A stretch of DNA of 51,655 nt from Deltaproteobacteria bacterium (GTDB lineage Bacteria > Myxococcota_A > Polyangia > Haliangiales > Haliangiaceae): the NCBI GenBank assembly GCA_025353585.1, contig JANXOM010000209.1:1-51655 (forward strand), in the 5' to 3' direction. The notes below the pieces were generated by a model that was given only the letters and a program-made list of their open reading frames with translations, was not told the DNA's origin and ran no database searches. A program made the translations under genes and the position numbers. Positions 28,287 to 39,093 of the stretch are shown piece after piece. Each line of letters begins with the position of its first letter. Position 1 is the stretch's first letter.

Positions 28287-29660
28287 ATGCGGAGAGTGGG
28301 GCGGGTGACGGCAGTCCTACGGCGCGTGCTCGATCGCTGGCAGGCGCTCCGCCCCCGCGCGCAGACGTCCGCGCAACCCACCGGCGAGCGCGAGCGGACG
28401 CTGGCGCGGAGCACCGCCGAAGGGCGGTGTGGTTCGCTCGATCCCACGCTGCCCGCGGCGGCGAAGCTCGTGGCCGTGCAGCACCCGAGCGCGACGGTGC
28501 CCGAGCGCCCGTACGACCTCGTGCTGCTCGCGGCGGTCCTCGGCCTCCTCGGCATCGGCACGATCGAGATCTACTCGGCGACGGCGGCCGAGGGCCTCTC
28601 CAAGTTCCACGACTCGACGTACTTCCTCGAGCGCCAGGGCCTGTTCGTCGGGCTCGGCGGGATCGCGATGTGGTTCGCGGCCGGCATGGACTATCGCCGC
28701 CTCCGCCAGTACGCGTACCCGCTCCTCGGGATCGGGCTCGTGCTGCTCGCCGTGGCCCTCGCCGCGCCCTCGCGCAACGGCGCCAAGCGCTGGATCCCGC
28801 TCGGGCCGCTGACGTTCCAGCCCGTGGAGATCGCGAAGCTCGCGCTGGTCACGTACCTGGCGTCGTCGCTCGGGCGGAAGGCCGATCACCTCAAGACCTT
28901 CACCGTCGGGTTCGTCCCGCACCTCGTGGTGTGCGGGATGATGATGGTGCTGCTGCTCAAGCAGCCGGACCTGGGCTCGTCGGTCGTGCTCGGCATGACG
29001 ACGCTCGGCATGCTGTTCATGGCGGGCGCGCGCGTGTCGTACATCCTGGTCGCGCTGCTCGGCGCGGCGCCGATCGCGTACCACTTCGTCGTCGGCACGC
29101 CGTGGCGGTTGCAGCGGTTCCTCGCGTACTTCAACCCCGAGGCGTACGCCAACGGCCAAGCGTACCAGTTCCTGCAGGCGCGGCTCGCGATGGGCTCGGG
29201 CGGCGTCACGGGCGCCGGGCTCGGCGGCGGCCACCAGACGCTCGGGTACATGCCCGAGGCGCATAACGACTTCATCCTGGCGCCGATCGGCGAGGAGATG
29301 GGCTACGTCGGCGTGGCGATCGTGCTGCTGTGCTTCGCGGTGCTGGTCTGGCGCGGGGTGCGGGCGGCGCTCGGCGCGCGCGACGTGTTCGGCGGCTACC
29401 TCGCGTTCGGGATCACGCTGCTGTTCGGCGTGCAGGTGCTGTTCAACGTGGGCGTCGTGCTCGGCGTCGTGCCCAACAAGGGCATCACGCTGCCGCTCGT
29501 CAGCTACGGCGGCAGCTCGCTGGTCGTGACGATGTTCCTCGTCGGCCTGCTGTTCAACGTGGGCCGGCGCCCCGAGCGGGCGAGCGCGGCGGCCCGGGAT
29601 CAGGCGCAGCGGGACGCGGCCGGGAACAAGCGGCTGCGCGTCCGCGTTGCGATCGCATGA
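28287..29660 (+). CDS. ftsW: septal peptidoglycan glycosyltransferase FtsW (SEDS)
   Basis: 457 residues from the ATG at 28287. The first 60 residues are Arg-rich and not part of the family, so a later GTG near 28470 (VAVQHPSATVPERPYD) could be the true start. The SEDS core has ten hydrophobic spans and the family signatures NGAKRWIPLGPLTFQPVEIAKLA, LLLKQPDLGSS, EAHNDFILAPIGEEMG and the C-terminal GITLPLVSYGGSSLV. FtsW polymerises lipid II at the septum with FtsI. The stop overlaps the murG start. Confidence 0.95.
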   Translation: MRRVGRVTAVLRRVLDRWQALRPRAQTSAQPTGERERTLARSTAEGRCGSLDPTLPAAAKLVAVQHPSATVPERPYDLVLLAAVLGLLGIGTIEIYSATAAEGLSKFHDSTYFLERQGLFVGLGGIAMWFAAGMDYRRLRQYAYPLLGIGLVLLAVALAAPSRNGAKRWIPLGPLTFQPVEIAKLALVTYLASSLGRKADHLKTFTVGFVPHLVVCGMMMVLLLKQPDLGSSVVLGMTTLGMLFMAGARVSYILVALLGAAPIAYHFVVGTPWRLQRFLAYFNPEAYANGQAYQFLQARLAMGSGGVTGAGLGGGHQTLGYMPEAHNDFILAPIGEEMGYVGVAIVLLCFAVLVWRGVRAALGARDVFGGYLAFGITLLFGVQVLFNVGVVLGVVPNKGITLPLVSYGGSSLVVTMFLVGLLFNVGRRPERASAAARDQAQRDAAGNKRLRVRVAIA

Positions 29661-30745
29661 GGCTGCTCATCGCGGGCGGCGGGACCGGCGGACACCTGTT
29701 CCCCGGCGTCGCCGTGGCCGAGGAGGCGAAGGCGCGCTGGCCCGATGCGGAGATCACGTTCGTCGGCACGGCCCGCGGCATCGAGGCGCGCGTCCTGCCG
29801 GGCCTCGGCTGGCCGCTCGAGCTGATCGAGGTCAGCGGCCTCAAGACGGTCGGCGCGCTCGGCGCGCTGCGCGGGCTCCTGCGGTTGCCGCGCGCGCTCC
29901 TGCAGGCGCGGCGCCTCGTCGTGCGGCTGCGGCCCGACGCGGTGCTCGGCGTCGGCGGCTACGCGTCGGGGCCGGTGGTGCTGATGGCGCGCCTCCGCGG
30001 CGTGCCGACCGCGATCTGCGAGCAGAACTCGATCCCGGGCCTCACGAACAAGATCCTCGGCCGGCTCGTCCGCGGCGTGTTCCTGGCGTTCGAGGACACG
30101 CGGCGCTTCTTCGCGGCGAAGAAGATCGTGATGACCGGCAACCCGGTGCGCCGCGCGCTCGTGGCGAAGCTGCAGGGCGTGGCCCCCGCCGCGGACGGCA
30201 AGCTCCACGTGCTCGTGAGCGGCGGCTCCCAGGGCGCGGTCGCGGTCAACGAGCTCGCGTGCGCCGCGCTGATCGCGCTCGTCGGTGAGGGGCGGACGAT
30301 CGGCATCCAGCACCAGACGGGGGAGCGCGACCGCGAGGCCACGGCGGCGAAGTACGCGGCGGCCGGCGTCCCGGCCGAGTGCACCTCGTTCATCACGGAT
30401 ATGGCGTCGGCGTACGCGCGCGCCGACATCGTGATCGGACGCAGCGGCGCGACGACCGTCGCCGAGCTCGCGATCGCGGGCAAGCCGGCGCTGCTGATCC
30501 CGTTCCCCACCGCCGCCGACAACCACCAGGAGCTCAACGCGCGCGAGATGGCCGACCGGGGCGCCGCGCGCATGCTCCGCCAGGCCGACACCACCGCCGC
30601 CTCGCTCGCCGCCGCGCTGCGCCCGCTCCTCGACGAGCCCGCCGCCCGCGCCACGATGGGCGCGGCCATGAAGGCCCTCGGGAAGCCGCGCGCCGCCGCC
30701 GCCGTCGTCGATTGGTTCGCGGACCAGACGCAGCCCAAACCGTAG
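29657..30745 (+). CDS. murG: UDP-GlcNAc:lipid I N-acetylglucosaminyltransferase
   Basis: A 362-residue membrane-associated GT-B enzyme that converts lipid I to lipid II on the cytoplasmic face. Motifs: GGGTGGHLFPG at the N-terminus, VGGYASGP, EQNSIPGLTNK, VSGGSQGA, and the UDP-GlcNAc site GRSGATTVAELAIAGKPALL with PFPTAADNHQ. It starts inside the ftsW stop (ATGA). The length is normal. Confidence 0.97.
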   Translation: MRLLIAGGGTGGHLFPGVAVAEEAKARWPDAEITFVGTARGIEARVLPGLGWPLELIEVSGLKTVGALGALRGLLRLPRALLQARRLVVRLRPDAVLGVGGYASGPVVLMARLRGVPTAICEQNSIPGLTNKILGRLVRGVFLAFEDTRRFFAAKKIVMTGNPVRRALVAKLQGVAPAADGKLHVLVSGGSQGAVAVNELACAALIALVGEGRTIGIQHQTGERDREATAAKYAAAGVPAECTSFITDMASAYARADIVIGRSGATTVAELAIAGKPALLIPFPTAADNHQELNAREMADRGAARMLRQADTTAASLAAALRPLLDEPAARATMGAAMKALGKPRAAAAVVDWFADQTQPKP

Positions 30746-30758
30746 TAAGACGCGAGCG

Positions 30759-32204
<1,446 letters not shown>

Positions 32205-32221
32205 CCGCGTACACTCGGGGC

Positions 32222-32533
32222 ATGCGCGCAGCCCTGCTCGTCCTCCTCGTCGGTGCGACCGCGTGCGGCAAGTCCTCGCACAAGGCGGCGGCCGTCATCG
32301 ATCCGCTGCCGATCAACGCGGCCGTGAAGGCGCTCGGGGACCGGGCGTGCGGCTGCAACAACGACCCCGGCTGCGTGAAGCTCGTGCGCGTCGACTGGGA
32401 CGCGAGCAAGAAGGGCTGGATCGAGGCGCGGAAGAGCTTCCTGCCCGGGCCGGCGGTCGTCTACGACACCGAGAGCGCGCGGATGGCGGCGTGCGGGGAC
32501 GCGGCGGGCGTGACGTTCTGGCGCGAGCTGTGA
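32222..32533 (+). CDS. short Cys-rich lipoprotein between murC and murB
   Basis: 103 residues with a lipobox (LLVGATAC, Cys15). The mature part has a cysteine cluster (ACGCNNDPGC) followed by KLVRVDWDASKKGW and a last Cys in AACGDAAG. I recognise no family. The stop overlaps the murB GTG (GTGA), so murB translation is probably coupled to it. That makes the gene an integral part of the operon and not a passenger with its own signals. It begins 17 bases after murC. Confidence 0.78.
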   Translation: MRAALLVLLVGATACGKSSHKAAAVIDPLPINAAVKALGDRACGCNNDPGCVKLVRVDWDASKKGWIEARKSFLPGPAVVYDTESARMAACGDAAGVTFWREL

Positions 32534-33564
32534 GCCTGGAGGTCCTGCGCGACGTCCCCCTCGGCGCGCGCACGACGCTCGGGGTCGGCGGGCCGGCCCG
32601 GCGCTTTGTCCGGGTCGCGGACGAAAGCGAGCTGCGCGCGGCGCTGGCGGACGCGGACCGGGCCGGCGAGCGCGTGCTCGTGCTCGGCGGCGGGTCGAAC
32701 CTCGTCGTCAGCGACGCGGGCTGGGCCGGGCTCGTGATCCAGCTCGCGGACGACCGCATCACGCTCGGCGCCGACGGCGTGGTCGACGCGGCGGGCGGCG
32801 CGAGCTGGGACGAGCTGGTCGCGCGCGCGGTCGCGGCCGGCCTCGCCGGCGTCGAGTGCCTCTCGGGGATCCCCGGGCGGGTGGGCGCGACGCCGATGCA
32901 GAACGTCGGCGCCTACGGCCAGGAGGTCTCGGAGACGATCACCTCCGTGCGCGTGTTCGATCGCGTGCGCGGCGAGGTCACGGCGATGCTGGGCGCGGCG
33001 TGCGCGTTCGGCTATCGCAGCAGCATCTTTCGCGGGAGCGCGCGCTGGATCGTCCTCGGCGTGCGCTTCCAGCTCGCGCCGGGCGCGCGGAGCTCGCCGA
33101 TCCGCTATGCCGAGCTCGCGCGGGCGCTGACGATCGCCGAGGGCGACCGGGCGCCGCTCGCCGACGTGCGCCGCACGGTGCTCGCGCTCCGCCGCGGCAA
33201 GGGCATGGTGGTCGACCCGGCGGATCCCGACTCGCACAGCGCGGGCTCGTACTTCACGAACCCGATCCTGGATCCGGCGGCGCTCACCGCCGCGCTCGGG
33301 CTCGCGGGCCCGGACCTGCCGCGCTGGCCGCAGCCGGCCGGCACGACGAAGGTCTCCGCCGCCTGGCTCATCGAGCGCGCCGGCTTCGCAAAGGGCACCA
33401 CGCGCGGCCGCGCTGGCATCTCGCGCAAGCACGCGCTCGCGCTCGTCAACCTGGGCGGCGCGACCGCCGCCGAGATCCTGGACCTCGCGGCCGAGATCGT
33501 GACCGGCGTGCAGGCCACGTTCGGCGTGACGCTGGAACGCGAGCCCATTCTCGTTTCAGATTGA
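32530..33564 (+). CDS. murB: UDP-N-acetylenolpyruvoylglucosamine reductase
   Basis: 344 residues from a GTG overlapping the previous stop. An FAD- and NADPH-dependent enzyme that makes UDP-MurNAc. Motifs: TTLGVGGPAR, VLGGGSNLVVSD, the SGIPGRVGATPMQNVGAYG block, YRSSIFRG, RRGKGMV, and SAGSYFTNP with the catalytic serine, then AAWLIERAGFAKG and ISRKHALALVN. The arrangement fits type I MurB enzymes (E. coli-like). Confidence 0.96.
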   Translation: MSLEVLRDVPLGARTTLGVGGPARRFVRVADESELRAALADADRAGERVLVLGGGSNLVVSDAGWAGLVIQLADDRITLGADGVVDAAGGASWDELVARAVAAGLAGVECLSGIPGRVGATPMQNVGAYGQEVSETITSVRVFDRVRGEVTAMLGAACAFGYRSSIFRGSARWIVLGVRFQLAPGARSSPIRYAELARALTIAEGDRAPLADVRRTVLALRRGKGMVVDPADPDSHSAGSYFTNPILDPAALTAALGLAGPDLPRWPQPAGTTKVSAAWLIERAGFAKGTTRGRAGISRKHALALVNLGGATAAEILDLAAEIVTGVQATFGVTLEREPILVSD

Positions 33565-33576
33565 CCGCCAGGGCGC

Positions 33577-33608
33577 CGAAGACGTGGCGGCTTGGCGGTT
33601 AGTCTTCG
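33577..33608 (+). other. inverted repeat just before the ddl start codon
   Basis: Seven-base arms CGAAGAC (33577-33583) and GTCTTCG (33602-33608) enclose an 18-base loop rich in GGCGG, and the GTG of ddl begins four bases later. In RNA this could hide or present the start region. There is no T-tract, so it is not a typical terminator. Confidence 0.4.
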
Positions 33609-33611
33609 AGC

Positions 33612-34556
<945 letters not shown>

Positions 34557-34589
34557 GCCGCTTGGTCATGTTTCCTGGCCGGCCATCGC

Positions 34590-35942
34590 ATGCATGAAAC
34601 TCCCGCCGGCGGCCTGGGTCTTACCTCTGTGCGCACCGCTGTCCTCGCGTTCGCCCTCGCCGCGTGTGGCAGCGCCGCGCCGATCGTCGCCCCGCCCGGG
34701 CCGGGGTCCGCCGCCACCGCTGGCTCGGCCGTCGCGCGCCCGCCGGATCCGGATCTCGAGTCGACGCCTGCCGAGAAGCTCCTCCGCATCGACTGGGCCA
34801 CGGTCCCCATCGCGACCGACGCCGACGCCCTCGCGCTGTGGCTCCAGATCGCACCGACGGGCGCCGACTGGGATCGCAAGCTCGACGAGCTCCCCGCCGC
34901 GCCGCCGCTCGGCCGCGCGCTCGCGAAGCAGCTCCTCCGCGCGGGGAACGTCTCGTGCCAGGCGCCGCCTCCGCTCGTGCGCTCGTGCGTCACGCAGCTC
35001 GTCGATATCCCCGAGCCCGCCCCGACCGCGACCTTCGACGATCCGTGCCTGCGCCGCGTGCTCGCGCTGTGGGCGTTCTCGCAGCTCGAGGCCGCCGATC
35101 TCCCCGAGGTGCACGACGCGCTCCGCGCCCTCGCCGCGCTGCCGCCGCCGGAGTCGGAGCTCGTCGCGGCCGCGATCGGCGCGCTACCGGAGGGCGACCA
35201 GGACGGCCGGCTCGAGCTGATCGGGATCGCGGCCGCCGCCGGCCAGCTCGAGATCGCGAACCGGGTGGTCGGGTCGCTCGACGAGGCACACCTCATCCTC
35301 GGCGTGACGAGGCTGCACCTCGCCGGCGCGCTCGAGATCCTGTCGGCGGCCGGAGACCGCGCCACGTACCTCACCGCGATCACCGACGAGAAGCTGCCGG
35401 CGGCCGCGCGAACGCAGGCCATCACCGAGCTCGTCGGCGCGACGGACACGCTCGCCCCGGATGCGCGCGCCGCGCTCGTGACGGCGGCGGCCTCGCCCGA
35501 GTGCGCGGTCGCGGCGCGCGCGGCAAAGGCCCTCGCGGATCGCGGCGAGGGCCGCTTCGTACCGCGGAGACCGGCGGGGCACACCGACGCGCAGCTCATG
35601 CGATCGCTGTGCGTGCTCGCCAGCTTCGAGCGGCTACAGGGCGCGGACGAGGCGTCGCTGTTGCCGGGGTTCCTGCCCGCGAAGGGCCTCGAGCGCGACA
35701 CGGTCACCTTCGATCCCTCGCCCACGGCCGACGATTCGCACCTGGTGCACGCGGTGGATCTGGTCCCGCGGGCCGAGGCCGTCCTCCCCGATCTCGAGGA
35801 CCTCGTGCGCGCGCTGCGCCACTGCGTCGGGACCTCGTGCTCGTCGGCCGAGCGCGACTATCGGTTCACGTGGAAGCGGATCGGCCCGGGCGGCCAGCCG
35901 CTCCTCACGCGCATGGAGCGGCAAGACCGCCCGCCCTGCTGA
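34590..35942 (+). CDS. lipoprotein with HEAT-like helical repeats, function unknown
   Basis: 450 residues from the ATG at 34590; a GTG at 34629 (VRTAVLAFALAAC) would give a tighter lipoprotein signal. The lipobox LALAAC is clear. After a Pro/Ala-rich stretch the protein is mostly short amphipathic helices in pairs (PEVHDALRALAALPPPESELVAAAIGAL, ARAALVTAAASPECAVAARAAKAL), reminiscent of HEAT or armadillo-type solenoids. Two cysteine pairs occur (SCQAPPPLVRSC and HCVGTSC). I do not recognise a family. It lies between ddl and ftsQ on the same strand, with a 33-base gap after ddl. Confidence 0.75.
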   Translation: MHETPAGGLGLTSVRTAVLAFALAACGSAAPIVAPPGPGSAATAGSAVARPPDPDLESTPAEKLLRIDWATVPIATDADALALWLQIAPTGADWDRKLDELPAAPPLGRALAKQLLRAGNVSCQAPPPLVRSCVTQLVDIPEPAPTATFDDPCLRRVLALWAFSQLEAADLPEVHDALRALAALPPPESELVAAAIGALPEGDQDGRLELIGIAAAAGQLEIANRVVGSLDEAHLILGVTRLHLAGALEILSAAGDRATYLTAITDEKLPAAARTQAITELVGATDTLAPDARAALVTAAASPECAVAARAAKALADRGEGRFVPRRPAGHTDAQLMRSLCVLASFERLQGADEASLLPGFLPAKGLERDTVTFDPSPTADDSHLVHAVDLVPRAEAVLPDLEDLVRALRHCVGTSCSSAERDYRFTWKRIGPGGQPLLTRMERQDRPPC

Positions 35943-36022
35943 TCCATCCACCGCCGCGAGAGGGCCCCGGCTGACCCGGATCGCGGTGGAACGGCCCCGG
36001 GGGCTGTGGCACGCTTGGCCGG

Positions 36023-36487
36023 GTGAAGACGCGCTGGCTCCCCGTCGTCGGCCTCGCGGCCCTGCTCGCCACCGCGGGCGCCGCCGACGCGCAGGTGTTC
36101 AAGCCGTTCAAGGGCAAGCCGTCGCTCGGCATGTCCAGGGCCCCGCTGCCGTCGGGGACGATGGTCAAGTCGACGGGCGCCGCCCCGGCCCCTGCGCTCC
36201 CACCGACGAGCCCCGGCGTGCCGACCGCGGCGAGCCCGACCGCGCCGAGGACCGTCGCCGCGGTGCCGGGCCCGGCGACCCGCGCCCCGACGCCCCACCT
36301 CGCCGTCACGCCGAACCCGAAGGCGCCGAAGCGCCACCGTCCGGCCGCCGGCGGCGCCGAGGGCGAAGAAGAAGTGATCGTCGTCGACGATGACGACGCC
36401 GCGCCCAAGCCGAAGCCGAGGCCGAAAAAGGCCAAGCCGAAGAAGCACGCGGACGACGACGACGTGACCGTCACCGACGACGAGTGA
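36023..36487 (+). CDS. secreted low-complexity protein with acidic and lysine-rich tail
   Basis: 154 residues from a GTG at 36023. A signal peptide (ending GAADAQ) is followed by FKPFKGKPSLGMSR and a Pro/Ala/Thr-rich middle. The tail alternates acidic (VIVVDDDDA) and Lys/Pro-rich (KPKPRPKKAKPKK) blocks and ends in DDDDVTVTDDE. It has no cysteines and no recognisable domain. It may be a disordered envelope or wall-binding protein. It is the last accessory gene before ftsQ. Confidence 0.65.
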   Translation: MKTRWLPVVGLAALLATAGAADAQVFKPFKGKPSLGMSRAPLPSGTMVKSTGAAPAPALPPTSPGVPTAASPTAPRTVAAVPGPATRAPTPHLAVTPNPKAPKRHRPAAGGAEGEEEVIVVDDDDAAPKPKPRPKKAKPKKHADDDDVTVTDDE

Positions 36488-36612
36488 CGCTTCGCCCACG
36501 CCACCGAGAACCCCGACGAGGCGTTCACGTTCGCGTTCGGTCCTCGCATGTGATCACGACGGCCACGCGGCCGCCGGCCTTCGTGAACGCGACCGCTCCG
36601 ATCCACCGCTAG
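36488..36612 (+). pseudogene. short gene remnant downstream of the acidic protein
   Basis: Directly after the stop at 36485-36487 the same frame reads FAHATENPDEAFTFAFGPRM to a TGA at 36551. Shifted by one base (GTG at 36550) it continues VITTATRPPAFVNATAPIHR to a TAG at 36610. Both pieces have coding-like third-position GC. It looks like the end of a lost gene with a stop and a frameshift. There is no family call. Confidence 0.35.
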
Positions 36613-36638
36613 CGTCTCGTGCTCGGCTCTGACACTAG

Positions 36639-36700
36639 CGGATCTCTCCATTGATCTCGCGCACCTGAACACTCGCGCGGGTGGAGATCCGGATCTCTCC
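36639..36700 (+). promoter_or_regulatory. direct repeat and palindrome upstream of ftsQ
   Basis: CGGATCTCTCC occurs at 36639-36649 and again at 36690-36700, 51 bases apart (about five helical turns). The second copy is part of a perfect 14-base palindrome GAGATCC-GGATCTC (36684-36697). The spacing and the position 70-125 bases before ftsQ suggest a regulator binding region, but no family of regulator can be named. Confidence 0.45.
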
Positions 36701-36722
36701 CGATCTTCTCCGGATGGGCGCT

Positions 36723-36747
36723 GAAAAATTGCCCGCTCGATCCGGGC
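36723..36747 (+). promoter_or_regulatory. dcw shared element, copy B (before ftsQ)
   Basis: The site begins GAAAAATTGCCC and ends CGATCCGGGC. It has a perfect TGCCC-N9-GGGCA inverted repeat (30-48 of 36700) and is 21/25 identical to copy A. If TTGCCC (36729-36734) is a -35, GATATT at 36751-36756 is a fair -10 with 16-base spacing, and transcription would start at or near the ftsQ ATG (36765), giving a leaderless message. Confidence 0.55.
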
Positions 36748-36764
36748 ATGGATATTTGCCAACG

Positions 36765-37739
36765 ATGGATCGATCACGCCGCGGGAGCCGGCATGGAGAA
36801 GCGACTGCGTCCGCGTCTGCCGAGACCGCGAGCACGCCGCCCATCTCCTCGCGCCTCACCGTGCGCGCCGCGCGCAAGAACCGCCGCCGCCCCGAGTCGG
36901 TGTGGTCGCGCATGCCGTCCGCCCGCGTCGTCGGCTCCGCGTGCGGCCGCATGCTGCGCCGCTCGCTGCCCGCGCTCGTCGCGTCCGCCGCGCTCGCCAC
37001 CCTCGGCGCGTTCGGCCTCCTCGGTTACCGCTTCGTCACGTCGTCCCCGCGCTTCGCCGTCACCGGCGTCGAGGTGCGCGGCACGCATCACCTCGCGGCC
37101 GACGCGGTCCGCGCCACGCTCCCCGTCCACCTCGGCGACAACGTCTTCGCCGCGAACCTCGACACCGTCACGCGGGACCTGCTCACCGACCCGTGGGTCG
37201 CGGCGGCCTCGGCGCACCGCGTGCTGCCGCACACGATCGTCGTCGATGTCCGCGAGCGCACGCCGGTCGCCGTCGTCGATCTCGACGGGCTCTACCTCGT
37301 CGAGGCCGATGGCCACCCGTTCAAGCGCGCCGAGCTCGCCGAGGGCGACGGCGACGGCTTGCCCGTGATCACCGGCGTCCTCCGCGACACGTACACGAGC
37401 GATCCCGAGACCGCCGCCACCACGATCCGCTCCGCGCTCGCCGCCCTCGACACGTGGCACACGACCACCACGCGCCCGCGCATCGGCGAGGTCCACGTCG
37501 ACCCGCACGGCACCGTCACGTTCCACACCTACGACCACGCGACCGCGATCCAGCTGGGGATCCTGACGGAAACCCTGCCCGGCGGAACGCCGTCCATCGC
37601 GGAGCGCATGTCCACGTTCGACCTCGCGTGGGCCGAGCTCGACCCCGCGGAGCGCCTGCGCGCGCGCGCCATCCACCTCGACGCTCGCCCCGACCACGTC
37701 ACCGTCGCCTTCGCGCCGGCCTCCCCGACGCTCAACTAG
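36765..37739 (+). CDS. ftsQ: cell division protein FtsQ
   Basis: 324 residues from the ATG at 36765, placed just downstream of element B; longer starts upstream run through regulatory sequence. A basic cytoplasmic region (RKNRRRPESVWSR) precedes one membrane span (LVASAALATLGAFGLLGYRF). The POTRA domain begins FAVTGVEVRGTHHLAADAV. Then comes the FtsQ beta domain with WVAAASAHRVLPHTIVVDVRERTPVAVVDLDGLYLVEADGHPF in pieces typical of the family. It links the early and late divisome proteins in the periplasm with FtsL/FtsB. Its position before ftsA-ftsZ is canonical. Confidence 0.94.
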   Translation: MDRSRRGSRHGEATASASAETASTPPISSRLTVRAARKNRRRPESVWSRMPSARVVGSACGRMLRRSLPALVASAALATLGAFGLLGYRFVTSSPRFAVTGVEVRGTHHLAADAVRATLPVHLGDNVFAANLDTVTRDLLTDPWVAAASAHRVLPHTIVVDVRERTPVAVVDLDGLYLVEADGHPFKRAELAEGDGDGLPVITGVLRDTYTSDPETAATTIRSALAALDTWHTTTTRPRIGEVHVDPHGTVTFHTYDHATAIQLGILTETLPGGTPSIAERMSTFDLAWAELDPAERLRARAIHLDARPDHVTVAFAPASPTLN

Positions 37740-37745
37740 GAAGCC

Positions 37746-38975
37746 ATGGCCAAGACCACCAGCAACGACATCATCGTCGGCCTCGATATCGGAACCACGA
37801 AGGTCGCGTGCATCGTCGGCGAGATCACCGACGACGGCGTGGACATCATCGGCATCGGGACGGCGCCCAGCAAGGGCATGCGCCGCGGCAACGTCAACAA
37901 CATCGACGCCACCGTGTCGGCGATCCAGCAGGCGATCGACGAGGCCGAGAACATGGCCGGCTGCGAGATCTCGACGGTCTACGCGTCCGTCTCCGGCCCC
38001 GCGATGCGCGGGCTCAACTCGCCCGGCGTCGTGGCGATCAAGGACAAGGAGGTCCGCGAGGCGGACATCGCGCGCGTGATCGAGGCGGCCAAGGCCGTGG
38101 CGATCCCCACGGACCGCGAGATCATCCACGTGCTCCCGCAGGAGTACGTCGTCGACGATCAGGACGGCATCCGCGATCCGCTCGGCATGTCGGGCGTCCG
38201 GCTCGCCGCGAAGGTGCACATCGTCACCGCGCCCGCCGCCGCCGCGCAGAACATCATCAAGTGCGCGCAGCGCTGCGGCCTGCAGATCGCCGAGATCGTC
38301 CTCGAGTCGCTCGCGTCCGCGCAGACCGTCCTCGAGGAGGACGAGAAGGAGCTCGGCGTCGCGCTCGTCGATATCGGCGGCGGCACGTGCGACATCCTCG
38401 TCTACGACCAGGGCGCGATCGTCCACACGGCGGTCCTGCCGCTCGGCGGCGACCACGTCACGAACGACATCGCCGTCGGCCTCCACACGCCGCTCCCGGC
38501 CGCGGAGAAGATCAAGCGCAAGTACGGCTGCGCCTGGCGCGCTCACGTCGACGATCAGGAGCTATTCGAGGTGCCGTCGACCGGTGGCCGCGCGCCGCGC
38601 ACCGAGAAGCGCGTGAAGCTCGTCAGCATGATCGAGCCGCGCATCGCGGAGACGTTCGAGTTCGTGAAGGAGAACCTGCGCGCCGCCGGCGTGTACGACT
38701 CGCTCGGCGCGGGCGTGGTGCTCACGGGCGGCGCGACCGCGATGGAGGGCGTCACCGAGGTCGCCGAGCAGGTGCTCGGGCTCCCCACGCGCCGCGGCGC
38801 CCCGACGGGGATCGGCGGGCTCGTCGATGTCGTGCGCGCGCCGTCGTACTCGACGGGCGTGGGCCTCGTCGTGTTCGGCGCGCGCCAGGGTCACGCGATC
38901 CGCCTCTCGCCACGCGACGAGCAGCGCGCCGGGATGCTGCGCCGCGCGTGGTCTCGCTTCGCAGAAATTTTCTAG
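37746..38975 (+). CDS. ftsA: cell division actin-like protein FtsA
   Basis: 409 residues. AGGAAG directly before the ATG serves as ribosome binding site, overlapping the ftsQ stop. The actin/Hsp70 ATPase motifs are seen: [15 protein letters not shown] (phosphate 1), [13 protein letters not shown] (phosphate 2) and [12 protein letters not shown] (adenosine). SHS2/1C elements lie between them. The C-terminus ([11 protein letters not shown]) is the short amphipathic membrane-targeting helix. FtsA tethers FtsZ to the membrane. Confidence 0.97.
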   Translation: MAKTTSNDIIVGLDIGTTKVACIVGEITDDGVDIIGIGTAPSKGMRRGNVNNIDATVSAIQQAIDEAENMAGCEISTVYASVSGPAMRGLNSPGVVAIKDKEVREADIARVIEAAKAVAIPTDREIIHVLPQEYVVDDQDGIRDPLGMSGVRLAAKVHIVTAPAAAAQNIIKCAQRCGLQIAEIVLESLASAQTVLEEDEKELGVALVDIGGGTCDILVYDQGAIVHTAVLPLGGDHVTNDIAVGLHTPLPAAEKIKRKYGCAWRAHVDDQELFEVPSTGGRAPRTEKRVKLVSMIEPRIAETFEFVKENLRAAGVYDSLGAGVVLTGGATAMEGVTEVAEQVLGLPTRRGAPTGIGGLVDVVRAPSYSTGVGLVVFGARQGHAIRLSPRDEQRAGMLRRAWSRFAEIF

Positions 38976-39036
38976 CTCGCGTCGTCACGCGAGATCTCGC
39001 GAGCCGATATTCGCCAACCGGATCCAGATCGCAAAC

Positions 39037-39062
39037 AAAAAGTTGCCCGAGTTACCTGGGCA
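39037..39062 (+). promoter_or_regulatory. dcw shared element, copy C (before ftsZ)
   Basis: An A-tract of five, then GTTGCCCG and CTGGGCA. The TGCCC-N9-GGGCA inverted repeat has the same spacing as copy B, with one extra base between the A-tract and TTGCCC. It ends 31 bases before the ftsZ ATG. It is the most divergent copy, outside the palindrome and the A-tract. Confidence 0.45.
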
Positions 39063-39093
39063 CTTTCATATGTCGCCAGGGGGAATCACGAAC

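Noticed and set aside
36003..36020. TGGCAC-like sequence resembling a sigma-54 promoter before the acidic protein
   Set aside because: The spacing between the GG and the GC elements is eight bases where ten is required.
36723..36747. Reading element B as a minus-strand rho-independent terminator (stem then TTTTT)
   Set aside because: No minus-strand gene ends here or at copies A and C; all three copies face division genes in the same orientation.
38752..38988. Small minus-strand frame opposite the end of ftsA
   Set aside because: Arg/Ala-rich shadow of the ftsA codons with no independent signal.
39070..39093. Earlier ATG for ftsZ at 39070
   Set aside because: The purine-rich ribosome binding site lies after it and serves the ATG at 39094, which gives the usual FtsZ N-terminus.
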